64,000 nucleotides of DNA, taken from contig JAACJM010000001.1 in assembly GCA_013368315.1 (NCBI GenBank), positions 1,116,001 through 1,180,000 of the forward strand. The letters are read 5' to 3'. Position numbers and translations under genes: made by a program. Positions 23,291 to 35,700 of this stretch are shown in pieces (position 1 is the stretch's first letter; each line of letters opens with the position of its first letter). Below the pieces are notes generated by a model. It was given only the letters and a program-made list of their open reading frames with translations. It did no database searches and had not been told where the DNA came from. The DNA is from Tetrapyrgos nigripes (Eukaryota; Basidiomycota; Agaricomycetes; Agaricales; Campanellaceae).

Positions 23291-24779
23291 CTATTGTAAT
23301 TCTGTATCTAGCCGCTCATAATTGTCTCTTCTGGGGTTTTGTCGAATCCATGAAAAAAATGTAGTATTCCTGCCTATTTGTTTCGCTGCTCCATTGCGTA
23401 GAACTCTGTATCTTCTTCCCCTCCAGATAACTTCGTTCCCAAAAACCGCAAATAAGAAAATAGGGAGAGTGAGGATCTCTCTCCCAATCCATCCAGCTAT
23501 GAATTCCCAACGAATTGACTCTGAGAGCGGATGTCCAGCCAGCGAGGAGTAGACGTCCAGATCCACCAACAGCAACACGAGGAAATGTAAAGGAATAAGG
23601 ATCCACGGAGGCACCCCGAAAAGATATCTGAAACTCGCACTTCCTATGATGCAAAGGAGGATGGACTCTGTAAAAGGCTCCAAGATCGTAGCCGTAAAAA
23701 CCATATGCTTCCGTACTCGAATCCACCGAACACGGCGCCAGACATAATCTGACAGATTTAAGCTTCCAACGACATTGCGAGCAACGTCGCAGGATAGATC
23801 ATGCCGGTACCCGAGTTCGTGCCAAAGCGCACTGGCAATCATGTTATCCTCTGCAAGGAAACGTCCAAAGGCAGCAAGTCCGCACACGCCCTCCTGCTTG
23901 GCATTCGAGTCATTACTCTGAATGGGCTTCAGTGATCCATTGACGCGCTCCAAATCGGAACGTCGGTACAGATTGGATTTGCCAACTACACAGGATTCGA
24001 TAGCGACAGTGTTGATTGCCAAATACATCTTGGCATGATTGGTGTTCAAGAAGGCTTCTTCTACTCGGGAGCCTATTTTGGACTCGGTGGAATAGGCAAA
24101 TGGTACGTGGTGGACAAGACCAATCTGCTTTCCGGAACGTGTGTGACTTTGAAGAGCGTCAACAGCACGAGCAAGGGTCCCGGGTTGGGCGGTAACATTG
24201 GAATCGACGACCCATAGAATATCGTTTGCGGCTTGACGGTATGGGCGTATCAGATTGTTCACTTTGGGATTTATGCCCACAACTTCTTCACCTAGGTTCA
24301 AGTCAGTAAGATACCAGCAGAAACGTTGTGAAACTCGCGACACACCGATGACGACCTTTGCATCAACATCAGGATATTTAGACATCAACTCTCTAACCAC
24401 CGGGAGCGCTTGATCGTCTTCGTCGGCAACTGAGAGAATTATTTCATAGTTTGGATATTCTTGAGTGAATGTCGACTCGAGATTTTCGTAGAGGTTCGTG
24501 TCCAACCCTTTCAGAGGGCGTAGAATAGAAACTCCGGGAGCTGAAGACGGCGACGCTGAAGACAAAGGCGAACGAGGCCGTAGCTTGTACCTCTTACGTC
24601 TGTTATTTTCCGTAGAGAAAGACAGTAAGAAAACCTGTAAGGCGAGGTGTCGATTTACATACGCACGCTGTCAAGCATCCAAGTATTCCAATAGCCCACA
24701 GCAGCCCGTACCAAACCGCCCCTACGGAGTGTAGGGTGATCAGTAACGCATTAGAATTCTCCAAAATTTGTAGACTCAT
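23291..24779 (-). CDS. Ceramide glucosyltransferase (glucosylceramide synthase, GT21)
   Basis: Transfers glucose from UDP-glucose to ceramide on the cytosolic Golgi face, the committed step to fungal glucosylceramides. Exons 24779-24667, 24599-24346 and 24291-23291 give 455 aa. An N-terminal membrane segment (AVWYGLLWAIGILGCLTA) precedes GVSILRPLKGLD. The family's catalytic signatures are present: D1 in EIILSVADEDD, D2 in WVVDSNV, D3 in FLAEDNMIA, and the (Q/R)xxRW box as WRRVRWIRVR. Hydrophobic segments near the C-terminus anchor it again. It is convergent with the homeodomain gene; stops are 145 bp apart. Start choice rests on the membrane segment needing the ATG at 24779. Confidence 0.93.
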
Positions 24780-24935
24780 AAAAGGAGCAAAGGGAGAACT
24801 GGGAACGAAGTCATACAGTAGGAAGAATCAGAGAACGCGTTGCGTCTCAGTAAGCAAAAACCGTGATCCTTAACCGAATTACGAGATTGGCGTTCTTGTT
24901 GGGTTCTACAAAGGTGTACTGTACTTTGACTGTAA

Positions 24936-26460
24936 TTAGGGCCTATCCTCTAATTCATGAAGTCCGAACACTTGCACTGTGTTCTTCCACGCCTTCTCTG
25001 TCACCTTCTCCAGCGGTACACCGTTCAGACTATGGCAGACCCAGGCGACTGCACCGATTGAACAAGGCTCGTTTCGGCCTTTGATTGGTTTTCCATAAAC
25101 AAATCTTTCCGGCTTCAGCGATTCTGGAAGATAGAGCTGTTTAAGAGAGTCGGGGATATTATCCAAATGTTGCTTGGAAGCATGTGTCGAAGTCATCGTG
25201 CACCACGGAGCATCTGTTGAAACATTATACTAGTAAAAATTATATCCAATTGGATGATTGGATGTGGCATGTACCTGTTTCCAGCATGATTCTTTCGGGG
25301 CGAATGGCCTTTGTCGCAGCCAGGTTCTCTTCAGTCTTCAGAGAACACCCGTTCACGCTAGAGTTGAATGATGAGCGCCTGCTATGCCTAGTTGATAGTA
25401 TTGCTCAACGAGCTGACCTGACGTGAAAACCCATATCCATCTGGGCGGTAATTTAAGAGGTAGTTGAACTGGTGGGGAGAAAAAAAAACACACCAATTCT
25501 CCAACTTCCTCGACAGTTCCGGTGAAACTGTGAACCACACCCCCTTTGCCTCCTACTCCTTCTCCACCATTTTCTCCAAAGCCTTCTTCACGCAGTATCC
25601 TCACGAGATCTGCATGAGCAGCACGGGAGTGAAGGAATAAGGGGAGATGATATTTTTTGGCCAGAGAAAGCTGGGATCCTACAAGAAGAGTCAGTAACTG
25701 GCATTATCCCGAGTCTTTGAGGCATGAAAACGACTTACGGAAATGCTGTTTCTGAATTTCGGGCCCAGCAAAATGAAGACGGTCATAGTCTAATCATGAA
25801 CCCTATCAGTTTCCGAGCTCTCAAAGGTACCGGGTGAAAGTACCAAGCCCGCATTCTCCGATCGCGACAGCTCGACCTTTTCCTGTAAGATTGCTGGCCA
25901 CCAAATCATCCAACGCTTTGAGATATGCTTCTGGACCACCCCGAAATTTGTCGAATTCGGCTGAACGTGTAGGATGGCAGCCCACAGTCGCAAATAGATC
26001 TGTAAAACTGCCATGAGTCACTCCTATCAATACTGAAAACGTACTGTTTTCACCATACTGTTGGGCCATCTTCACTGCAACCTCGGATTCGTGTAAGCTT
26101 CCTCCAGTGATAATCATACTTTTTACTCCAGCCGCTCGAGCTCGCTCTAGCATAGCTTCAAAGTCATCTAGTCGAAATTGAACACTCAGTATATGGCTTT
26201 TGAAATCAGCGAACATTACCAGCCTTCATGTTTTCTCTTGCCCCGATGGATTCCGCGAAAGACAGGGTCAGTCAAGTTGACTATGGGATTGCTGGAGTCA
26301 GTGCAGTCGTAGAATGGAGCTTGACCGCTTCACCTCCAATGTCTGAGTATATCAAGAATCTGCTTCAGCTAACAATGCGAAAGACCAGAAGATTACCAAT
26401 GAATCTGCAGGCCTTCGTTGCCTCTGCAGCTTGTTTGCGAGCAACAACTGTCACTGACAT
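24936..26460 (-). CDS. TatD-family metal-dependent deoxyribonuclease
   Basis: TatD enzymes are TIM-barrel metallo-nucleases with 3'-5' exonuclease activity, linked to DNA repair and apoptotic DNA breakdown. The protein begins at 26460; exon 1, a 9-nt exon (26342-26334) and the next exon assemble [25 protein letters not shown], the first metal-binding strand (here DIGVNLTD). Later landmarks are FATVGCHPTRSAEF, AIGECGL, LPLFLHSRAAHADL, GGVVHSFTG, and ERIMLETDAPWCTM, all conserved metal or substrate positions of the family. The C-terminus (RNEPCSIGAVAWVCHSLN) matches eukaryotic TATDN1-type proteins. The gene is cut by about nine short introns. It lies head-to-tail between ceramide glucosyltransferase and SEC8 with 150-275 bp gaps. 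Confidence 0.92.
26334..26342 (-). other. 9-nt microexon in the TatD gene
   Basis: Minus-strand ACATTGGAG lies between a CTCAG acceptor and a GTGAAG donor, flanked by 54- and 53-bp introns. It supplies the D-I-G of the DIGVNLTD motif; skipping it removes the conserved aspartate. Confidence 0.8.
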
Positions 26461-26734
26461 TATTGTGCGCGATTTGCGGGGAGGATAATGATTAACAATG
26501 ACAGAACAGAAGAACGTCTTGTGACTCTTGTCAAGCCTTCCAAATTTCGGAACCGAGAATTCAATTTCTGCAATGACTGTATTGCAACTGGCAGTAAGTA
26601 TGACAATGTCAGTAAGTAATTACATGGATTATGACCGGTGGAAGATAATGTGTCCCGCTATGTAACTGAGTATGATACAGTAGTCCCTTGCGCAAAAAAC
26701 GGTATAGGTAGTACAAAAGGGTATCTTCTACATC

Positions 26735-29700
26735 CTACGAGCCAGATTCCTCGATGTCTAGTCCATGCAATTCGATCACATACATGCTGTAATTTCGATT
26801 AGTTGCTTGTGACGAGCGAGGGTCATTGGATGCAGGGTCAATTCCGCATTGAAGAGCCAACATCGTTTGATAATCATCAAACGAAAATATCTGTTCTTTC
26901 CGTATCTCGTCGAGCATGTCCTGGAGAGTCTTCATCGGTAAGAGCATAAAGACCTAGACGCAATTGGCGTACCTGAGGAGTTATAAAGAACATGGAAAAA
27001 TAACGTTTGGCTTTCTCAAAGTCTTTACTCTGTTTGCTAGTGCTAGCAATAGTTCTAACACACTGTTGCAGTGCCAGAATATTCCGCTGAATCTTGCGGA
27101 TTCCAAACTCGTTTGGATACTGTAAGCATCGAGTACTGGATATCAGGATGTGCTCCATCAAACCGCTCAATCCAGCGAAAACGAAACTGATGCCAAAAGG
27201 GATGAGAAACGCGGAGAATATGTCAGGCAATGAACATACTTTCGCGCTTTTTTAGGAAGATAGATAGAAACAAGATCATTGCATTCGCTGAGATCATCAT
27301 TGAGATCAATGATATGCGGGTCCGGTTCGCTGGCTTCGTTGTCTATCGAATAATTTCCCTGCGCAGAAGAAATACATGAATGCCAGAAAAAGATCAGGAA
27401 CGTGTCAAACACACCCGCATAGCCAAGTCCAAGAAATGTAATGTTCTGCAGCGGATATCTAGATGGATGGTCACAAGAATGAGCTCGGCAAGTTGCTCAT
27501 AGGTCTTGAGAAGCGCTTGGAACCGCCTATAAAACGGTCAGATTTGGGTCAAAAGGCTGAGAAAACTCGATAGCTCACAGTGCCATCTCCCTTGTAAGAG
27601 GAAGACTGATTTGCTCCACAGGTGATCCAAGGGCATTGAAAAGAGGCTGAGGAGTGTAAGGTGCTGCAGATAACGGTTCCAGGTTTTGGGGGGTTGGGGG
27701 TATATCACCGGTACGATCCTTCAGTGAGCTCAACTCGGAGGTGAACCATGTCTATGTGTGATTGAGTTTTGGACGCAAAGAAAAGGCGCAAGGTTACTTA
27801 CAATAGTCTGATAGAGATTGGCTAGCGAAGCCAAATTACGAACGGAGGGAACAAGCTCGATTTTTGATACTCTATTTTGACCTAGGCATCCCAGTTCGAG
27901 TTGAGTTTCTTGACGGCACAGTTCTTCCTGTTTGTCAGCGTTATGCTCCTGTATCGAGATGAGACGATGTCTTTTGACGGAGTTCATATGGCTTACAGGT
28001 GTGCCCATTAGCTCCGTTAAGCATGGAATAATCTCCGAACGCTGTGCCCACTGCGCCGCCAGCGCTATATGAGACATCATGGAGTCATCAGGACCTGGAT
28101 GAGATACGAGATCCTGGAACCTATCGCTGCAGCGTTGATAAAATTGAATGACGACTCCTAATATCAATCGCGAATAATTCTCTCGATGGAAAGGAGTCAT
28201 TTGCAGCATTGCGCACAGGGAGTTGTTCAACGCCATTAGTTGAATACTGGCCTGTAATCAAAGTAATATTATTCAGCATTTGATAGACGACGGGCTTGCA
28301 CCTCTGATAAGTTACCTTCATTAATGGTTCTGAGGATAGTTTTTTCGAGAATACATCCGGTTGGAAAGCATCAGGGCCTGACTGGATGTCAAAATAGCTC
28401 TAAACACAGATATGCTTCGCGGTACATACCAGTTACAGCCTGGTGGAACAGGAGAGAGACTTTCTCCTCTAACTGAGGAAGGTAGACCTGGAGGACGAAG
28501 TTGTCGAGTACTGAGCCTAGTGCACGAATTGACTCCATATCTGAAGGAAGGACTTCAGCAACCCGTTGCAAAAAGACTAATGTTGGCTGTAGTAGGATAT
28601 TGACGTGGAAAGCATTCGGTTTGATCAACAAACGATGATGCTGGCCAGCACCCAAAAGGCGATCATCTGTGCCTATACTTGACAGCACACTTTGTACAGC
28701 ATTATCCGAAGGCCCTTGCACCAGACCTGGCATCGTGTCTTTGAGTACTTGGGTGAGCTCGTCTTCGTGTGGTCTGAGCTCCTTATTGACTAGTTTTCCG
28801 TCGGTGTCAGCAAAACGATAGATCGTCTGCAACATCATTCAGGAGCTATCGGCAAGAGCAGGGGAAAGGGAACAAACTTTTGTTCTATCTCTAGAAAATC
28901 GGCCGTCTTGAAGAACTTCATTGATTGAGGAAATTGGATTTCTTCCAGAAAGATTCCCTTCTTCTTCGCCTGTCAAGTAATCATAGATCAAAGTCTTAAT
29001 CTTTGCAGAGTATCAGAGACCCGTCAACACAGATAATGAGCCACGACGTACCTCAGCCTGAACGGAGATCCAGATATCCCTAAGCGGAAAGAGTGACCCT
29101 GGCTTAGTCCCGGAGGAATCTTTGAAATCCCTACGCTGGAGGAAGAGTTGGTGAGAGCTACTACAACAGAAGATCATTGATTGACATACCGATCCTATGC
29201 GGTTTGCTACTTCATATACTACCCTCAAGCTTTGAGTAACCGCATCCATCTTGGAAAACAATGTCCAAAAGAAGTCCTTCAAAACCTCATGGTCTAATTG
29301 TTGTGCAGACGACTCTAATGCCGCCAACCGCAGTGCAGAAGATCCCATTATCTGCGATTTAGCAGATACAACAGCACCGGGATCAGAAGGTACTATGTAA
29401 ACACCTTCAGAAGATCTTGCGGAGGAAAGAGAATTGACAGAGAGCGAGTCTCGACGACCAAATTCAGCACGATCAGAAACCTCCTCTAGAGTCGTCTCAA
29501 TCAAGGTATATATCTCACTAGATAATCGTTGGGCAACGAGATCGAGAGCGCTGCCCAACTTTCCTAGAACAGCCAAAGACTCGAGGACAGTCTCGATGTA
29601 TGCGAACGAGTCGGCTTCAGGATTGGCTGAAGATTGTAACGTTGCACCGGGGGCTGGAAGTAAGGGAACGCCGATACTACTGTTGCGAGCACTGGCCCCG

Positions 29701-31401
29701 TTCACATCGATAGGAGGATCATTGGGTTTGACGGTGAGGTTATTGAGGTAACGTGTGAGTCGTGACTGTCGGAAGGAAGGAGAAGAAGGGAAGACGGTGG
29801 GAGAACAGAAAGCTTGAGGTCTGCTTCAGATTCAAAGTCTACTTTGGGGACTGCTCTGCCTAGTGAGGAGGATGGATACCGAGGATTTGGATGACAACTT
29901 ACAAGAGCGTTGATTGGGTGTATACGGCGCCCATCGTGCCTCACACCAGAACGACTTCAGATATATATGATTGTGCAGCTCGTCTATCAGAATTTCACGT
30001 AACGCCTAAATCATAAATCAGATTAAAATCCCATCTGTGAAATATAAGATAGACACTGACAACTTCCTGGCTTGTCAGATAGGCCCTGAGATCAGAGACA
30101 GCACCAATCTCGAGCATGTCAGGTTTGTTTATGACTTTCAGATTCCGAACAAGGAGAGCAGATGCTTGAGAAGCTGTTTTTCCGACATCAAAGTCTCAAG
30201 TACATCCGGTACAGACTTTATCTGTTCTCTATTAAAGATATTCATTAGTCCAGCCACTAGCAAGAAAGTGTAAAAGCATACATCTGGTCTAGAAGACACA
30301 TCATCTCCTCTAGAGTTTGGCCTCGAGACCAAAGCTGCACAAGATCACCACGCTTGCTACCAAGGGCATCCTTCGATTCTTGAAGAGCAGTCCGCGCTCC
30401 ATCAATTTGTGTTTGGGTTGCTGACAGATGATTGAGAAGGGAGGCATGATGGGGAAGAGAGGCGGCAAACGCCTGGTAATGCTCTGCAAAACCTTCAGAA
30501 TCAAGATCACTGGTGCGAGCAAAGACGTACTATCGACTGAACCCTTCAATGCATTGGAAAGCATACTTCTAGTTCGGCGGAATGACTCTATGTCCTTTCC
30601 AGCCCCGGATGAATCGTCTAGAAGCTGAAGGGCTAAATCCACGGTATTGAACTGATGGACGACATGGATTCAGGATTAAACGAGGATATTGAACGTCGAA
30701 CGCACGTCTGTGTCAATGACAAACTCCCATTCGTCTTTTATTTGATCCAATATAGCTGATGGAAAGATGAAAGTCAGAAAACAACGCGTATTTTGTGAAG
30801 CAGAAAGTAACGCACCGTCAATGTCTCCAGCACGAGCTCTTTGATTTGGCTTTCTACCTGTTGCTCTCTCCTTGATACGTTGCTGCCGGACCTTCTCAGC
30901 TTCCCTGTCATTCCGACGTTCCCTCTCGTATTCCGGGTCCTCGCTATCATTCGTCATGGCACGCCTTCGAGAGCCGGCTGTTTGGAATGCAGATAGGACA
31001 GTGCCCAAGGCTGCTGGCGTGGCCTCTTCACCGCTCCCCATGCGGTTAGCCTTTGGCCTAGTAGACACTGCATTTGTATTACGAGACCGGGAAGTGTCCG
31101 AGAAGGTGCTACTCGCGACACTGTCTCTGTACGTGCTGTCGGAATATTCTGAGCCACGGCTTCTTAATTCAGACCTTTGAGGGCGAGCTGGGCCGTTGAG
31201 ACCAGAGTTTGGAGGAGGACGAGGGGAGGTGGAAAGCATAGAATTACTAGGAGTAGTCGGTCGCGATGGTGGCCGATTTATCTGCAGGGGTCTTGTGGGC
31301 ATATTTGCAGGATTTGGAGGTGAAATGGATGCATTGGAGTTGGATGTCGACGAGGAACGTGCACGACGTGAAGTGGGAAACGGGGGAGCTCGAGTGGACA
31401 T
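26735..31401 (-). CDS. SEC8: Exocyst complex subunit Sec8
   Basis: Sec8 is part of the octameric tether that docks secretory vesicles at hyphal tips and septa. The start (31401) opens a basic, Ser/Pro-rich disordered region of about 230 residues. The Sec8 N-terminal domain follows: AILDQIKDEWEFVIDTD, VDLALQLLDDSS, FRRTRSMLSNALKGSV, YQAFAASLPHHASLLNHL and the coiled coil TQIDGARTALQESKDALG. Helical-bundle exons continue with FESEADLKLSVLPPSS, LPQLEEKVSLLFHQAV, and end ..YVIELHGLDIEESGS at 26735. The coding sequence is split by many introns of about 50 bp. Its start codon lies 8 bp from that of a divergent hydrolase gene. Identification rests on the N-terminal domain and is firm. Confidence 0.9.
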
Positions 31402-31409
31402 GGCTGAGC

Positions 31410-32587
31410 ATGAACGAGCTTTGGCAGCTTGTTTACGGCCACATGTCCACCCTTCAAGTTCCTCCTTTCCTCCAGCTACTGTCAGGCGAACAAGAAACTC
31501 CGTACATCGAAGCTGTATTTGCACATAAAGACCCTCTGGGTCACGCTCATTCCCTTTGGTGGTCAAGTGCAGACGTGAACACGGTCGTGCTTTTTATACC
31601 AGGTATGGCCCAATTCGTAACACTTGGTCGTAGCCTCAATCTTCTCTGAAGGCAACCCTGGATTGGCCAAGTTCTATACACCATTTCTCTCTACTCTCCA
31701 CGCACACACGCGCAAGCACAATGTCGCGATTCTCGCTCATTCTCTCCTTGGACACGCTCCCTTGGTGAAGACCAAGGGTAACTGCGGGCTTTCTGCGCAA
31801 GTTCAAGGCACCATGGAAGCTATATCTTCTATCAAGACCACCTACCCCTCTGCTAAGCTGGTTCTTGTTGGTCACAGTGTCGGTGCTTGGATATGCCTAC
31901 AGGTTCTGATCTTCGAGAGCAACAGTTCTGTCCTTGAGCTGACTTTATGCAGGCTTTCAAGAACGTTCCCGACGAGGTTCATTCTCTTTTCTTACTATTT
32001 CCGACCATATCGAACATCGGAGAATCACCAAACGGACGTCGTTTACAGGTAACATCTTTCCACACTGTGCCATATAAACATTCTCAAGTCCTTGTATCTA
32101 GTGGGCATTTCGACCTCCAGCACCATATGTCATCTCAAAGCTATCCTACATCTTGAGACTCCTTCCTTTAAGCCTCGTCTCTGCTGTTTACTCGCACTGG
32201 CCTAGAGAACAGATAAATGTCCTCCTTGATCTCCTGAACTCGCCTTCCAGTATCTTCACCTGCTTGAGCATGGCACATGAGGAAATGAATACAATTCGTC
32301 GTTTAGAGACTGAAGTATTGGCTGCAAACAAGGAGAAGCTACACTTCTACTTTGCTGACCACGACAACTGGGTTGGGAAGGAAAAGGAAATTATCTTACG
32401 TTGCTTTGACGGTGATCCTGATTCTGTCAAGATTGTTCATGGTCGACATGGTATCCCTCACGCTTTCTGCATAAGTGAGTTGATATGTCGGAGCTTTTGT
32501 ATTTCAGCACTGACAAATCAACTCTCAGACCATGGCGAAGAATTGGGGAAAGTGTGTGCTAACTGGATTTCTAGAATACTCAACTAG
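31410..32587 (+). CDS. Lipid droplet-associated hydrolase (LDAH-like alpha/beta hydrolase)
   Basis: Five exons (31410-31602, 31652-31902, 31953-32048, 32102-32474, 32529-32587) give 323 aa. The oxyanion strand VVLFIPGNPGLAKFYTPFL is the LDAH signature, followed by the nucleophile elbow LVGHSVGAW (Ser in GxSxG), LFPTISNIGESPNGRRL, a central hydrophobic segment (KLSYILRLLPLSLVSAVY), the acid FADHDNWV and a catalytic His in HGIPHAF. Family members sit on lipid droplets and affect neutral lipid and sterol-ester stores. The start could instead be the Met at 31443. Upstream sequence overlaps the 5' end of SEC8 on the other strand. Confidence 0.85.
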
Positions 32588-32709
32588 CATAGGGTCTCTG
32601 TACTGTGTACACTCTAAAATACTAAAAATAGTCATCGTAAAGCACGAAAATAACACCGCTTTGTCATCACCGCGTCGCTCAGTGTGTAATTTCTCTCTTT
32701 CCAACCACC

Positions 32710-35700
32710 ATGGACGACACAGATCCTCCCGACCCACTCCTCCTGCTCAGTCCAGTGACCACAGTCCAAACTATTGATCAGAACCCTCCCAACTCCCATA
32801 ATCGCCGCCAACTCTATGTGTCCGTACCATCTTTGCCCGAAGCAAAAAAATCACTGTATTCGGATATGCCAGAGGAGGGTTATGTCGCAGAGCCGGAGAC
32901 TGTTATCGATGAAATCGTTGGTGACGTGCAGGACAAGAAGAAAGGTCTTCATCTTTACTATGGCAGACGTGCAGGAGAGCTTCTTCGTGGGGTGTGTAGC
33001 CTAGCTCTGTAACGCGCTTTTATATGTTTCTGACGTGTTTCTCGTGTCTTTTCTTTAGTACACTGAAAACACCCTCCGAAAACGTCATAGTCACTTGTTA
33101 GAGTCGTATGGTGCGTGTTGGTGACTCGTTGAGCCGTGCCCTTATTCACCCACAGCCCAGCAATCAAGCGAGAATACGGATTGGTCCCAAAGAAATTTGA
33201 TCCTTCTGGAGACGATGTCGACCCTGATTCACGCCTCTCGATATTCGTCAGCATCGACAAAAAGTCCAAAAAGGCTGATTACTCGTACAGGTCCGGTTCT
33301 GAGAGCACGTTCACTGGATCCGACGAGTCTTCGGAATTGACAGACGTTGACGACGACAATTTCAGCGATGGCACCCATAGAGCGACTCGTAGAAGTTCAA
33401 GAACTAGACGTCAATATACGCTCCCTTTCAGTCCCAAGAAGACACGGGCGCAGCGTCTTTATCTCCCTCAGGATTCCGATGTATCCGACGACGAGGACGC
33501 TTCTCCCAAATCAAGACGCCGTTCCACACGTAACAAAAAAGGACGTGTTATCAAATTTGACGATGGGACTGAGACTCAGGACAGCGATTATCAAATTTCT
33601 CGCGTGAAGAGATCCAAGAAGACGAAGGGCAAAAAAAGTTTTAGCGAATCTGCTCGCCCTGCATATGGGCATTTTCGTTCTATAGAGGACCTGGAATACG
33701 ATTCGGACGAGGAAACTAGAGTACTACGAGCTCATCGAAACTTCTGCGAGAAATGCCTCGAACCTCCCGCTACCCGTCTTTTACAAGTGGCTCTCAAGCG
33801 TACTAAAAAGGGCAAGAAGAAAAAGAGCGAAGAAGATGATTTTGAGGATACCGAAGATGACGAAGAGAGAGCTAAATCTTTAGGAGGCTGGGTCCAATGG
33901 TACGTAAATCCCATTATTTGTCTTTTTTCCCTTGGTAACAGTTATGCTCTTTCAGCATGAAATGTCCCGTGGCAGCTCATTGGAGGTGCCTGGCCTCCAC
34001 ACAACAGAATGAAATTCTCAAAGCTACTCAGATCCGTGACCGTGCAAAATGGTTGAAAGAACATGAAGGACAGGACGTTGACGTTGCTAAGGATGGCCCC
34101 CGCAAACGGCCTGGTCTACAATGTGATCAAACGACTGAGTTTATTTGTGGTGCGTTATTTTCCTTTGAATTGTTCAGCCTATGATATCTTCCAACAGGTT
34201 CCTGTACGAAGGGTGGTCTTTGTATGGGTTGCAAGCAGACTGCGTTGGAACCAGTTCCGGTCACTGCTCCAGAATCCAACGAGCAAGGTGTTTCTGAAGG
34301 TGCTGCATCTGCGAGTGGTGGAGTAACGGAAGAGACTTCACCGCAATACAAACAACCTGCTCAGCTCTTGTTTCGATGTCGCACGTGTAAGCGGCTGGCT
34401 CACTATGGACATCTTGCTTTGCCCGATTTGCAAGAAGATGAACTGCTTGCTGCTGAAAGATTACAGCACAAATGGTTGTGCAACGATTGCCATTCGTATC
34501 AGTGGGAACTCGATAAGATACTAGCCTGGCGACCTTATCCTCCAAATGCTGTTGAACCTCCTCACTCAGGTACCGAGCAGATCAACTACAAATCGTCTCT
34601 TCCTCGCGAGTATCTTGTCAAATGGCAGGGTCGGAGTTACAGACGAGCCTCCTGGGTCCCGCATATGTGGCTCCTTTCTACCAAGCCATCGAAACTCAAG
34701 AATTTCCTGACAGTAGGCTCCAGAATAGAGCTATTGGGTAGCACCTCAGATGGAGTAGGAGAGTTCGATGATCAACCGTCCAATATATTTGATGATGGCG
34801 ATATACTGGATTCTTCAGCCAGCAGACGCCAAACAACCACGACCTCAGCTCCGTCGTCGATGCCCGATGCTGAAAACAGGATACCTCTGGATTGGAAAAC
34901 TGTTGATCGGGTGTTATCAGTCGTCTTACGTCGTCCACACCCGCGAAAAGCACGAAACAGGAAGGAAAAGAAGAGGAATCGGAACAATGTAATTATGAGC
35001 GATGGTGAAGAAGAAGCTGTTGAGGTTGACGAAGAAGCCGAGAAAGTCTATCAAGCTACATTCCAAAACGGCGAACTGCCTCCCGAAGATTTCACCGAGA
35101 CCATCTACTCGTTTGAAGCAAGGACAGGCCGGACGTTTGGAGAAGACCCTGAAGATATCCAGCTTATCGTCTGGGCCTTCATCAAATGGGTCGACCTTGG
35201 TTATGGTGAAGGTATCTTCGTAATTTTATATTGTCTTTCTCGAAACTCAAAAATTTGCAGCTACTTGGGATAGTCCCCCTCTTCACTCAGACCCAACGTA
35301 CCATGCATTTCAAGGTGCTTTTCGTCGGTTCGTAGCATCTCGAGAAGTGAGGGTCACGAAACACGGCAAGAATACGGTGACTGAGCTTGACAAGCGAACC
35401 AAAGATGAATATCGTAGGACACTCACGTATCAGGATGTTTCCCAAGTACAGCTCGGTCAGGATCCTTCGTTGAAATTAATGGACTTCCAGGTATGTTCTT
35501 GTCCGATACTCCGCTTTTGGCAAATTGATCTAATGTTAATCAGCTGGATGGCTTAAATTGGCTTTGTGATAATTGGTGGAACAAGCAGCCTTGTATCCTA
35601 GCTGATGACATGGGTTTGGTGTGTCCAATGTCAGATCTTTATATCACCAGTGCTGACTCTTCTTCAGGGCAAAACTGTTCAAGTCAGCACATTTATTGGA

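Noticed and set aside
16860..32587. A secondary-metabolite gene cluster
   Set aside because: No synthase, P450 or dedicated transporter set; genes are housekeeping trafficking and lipid functions.
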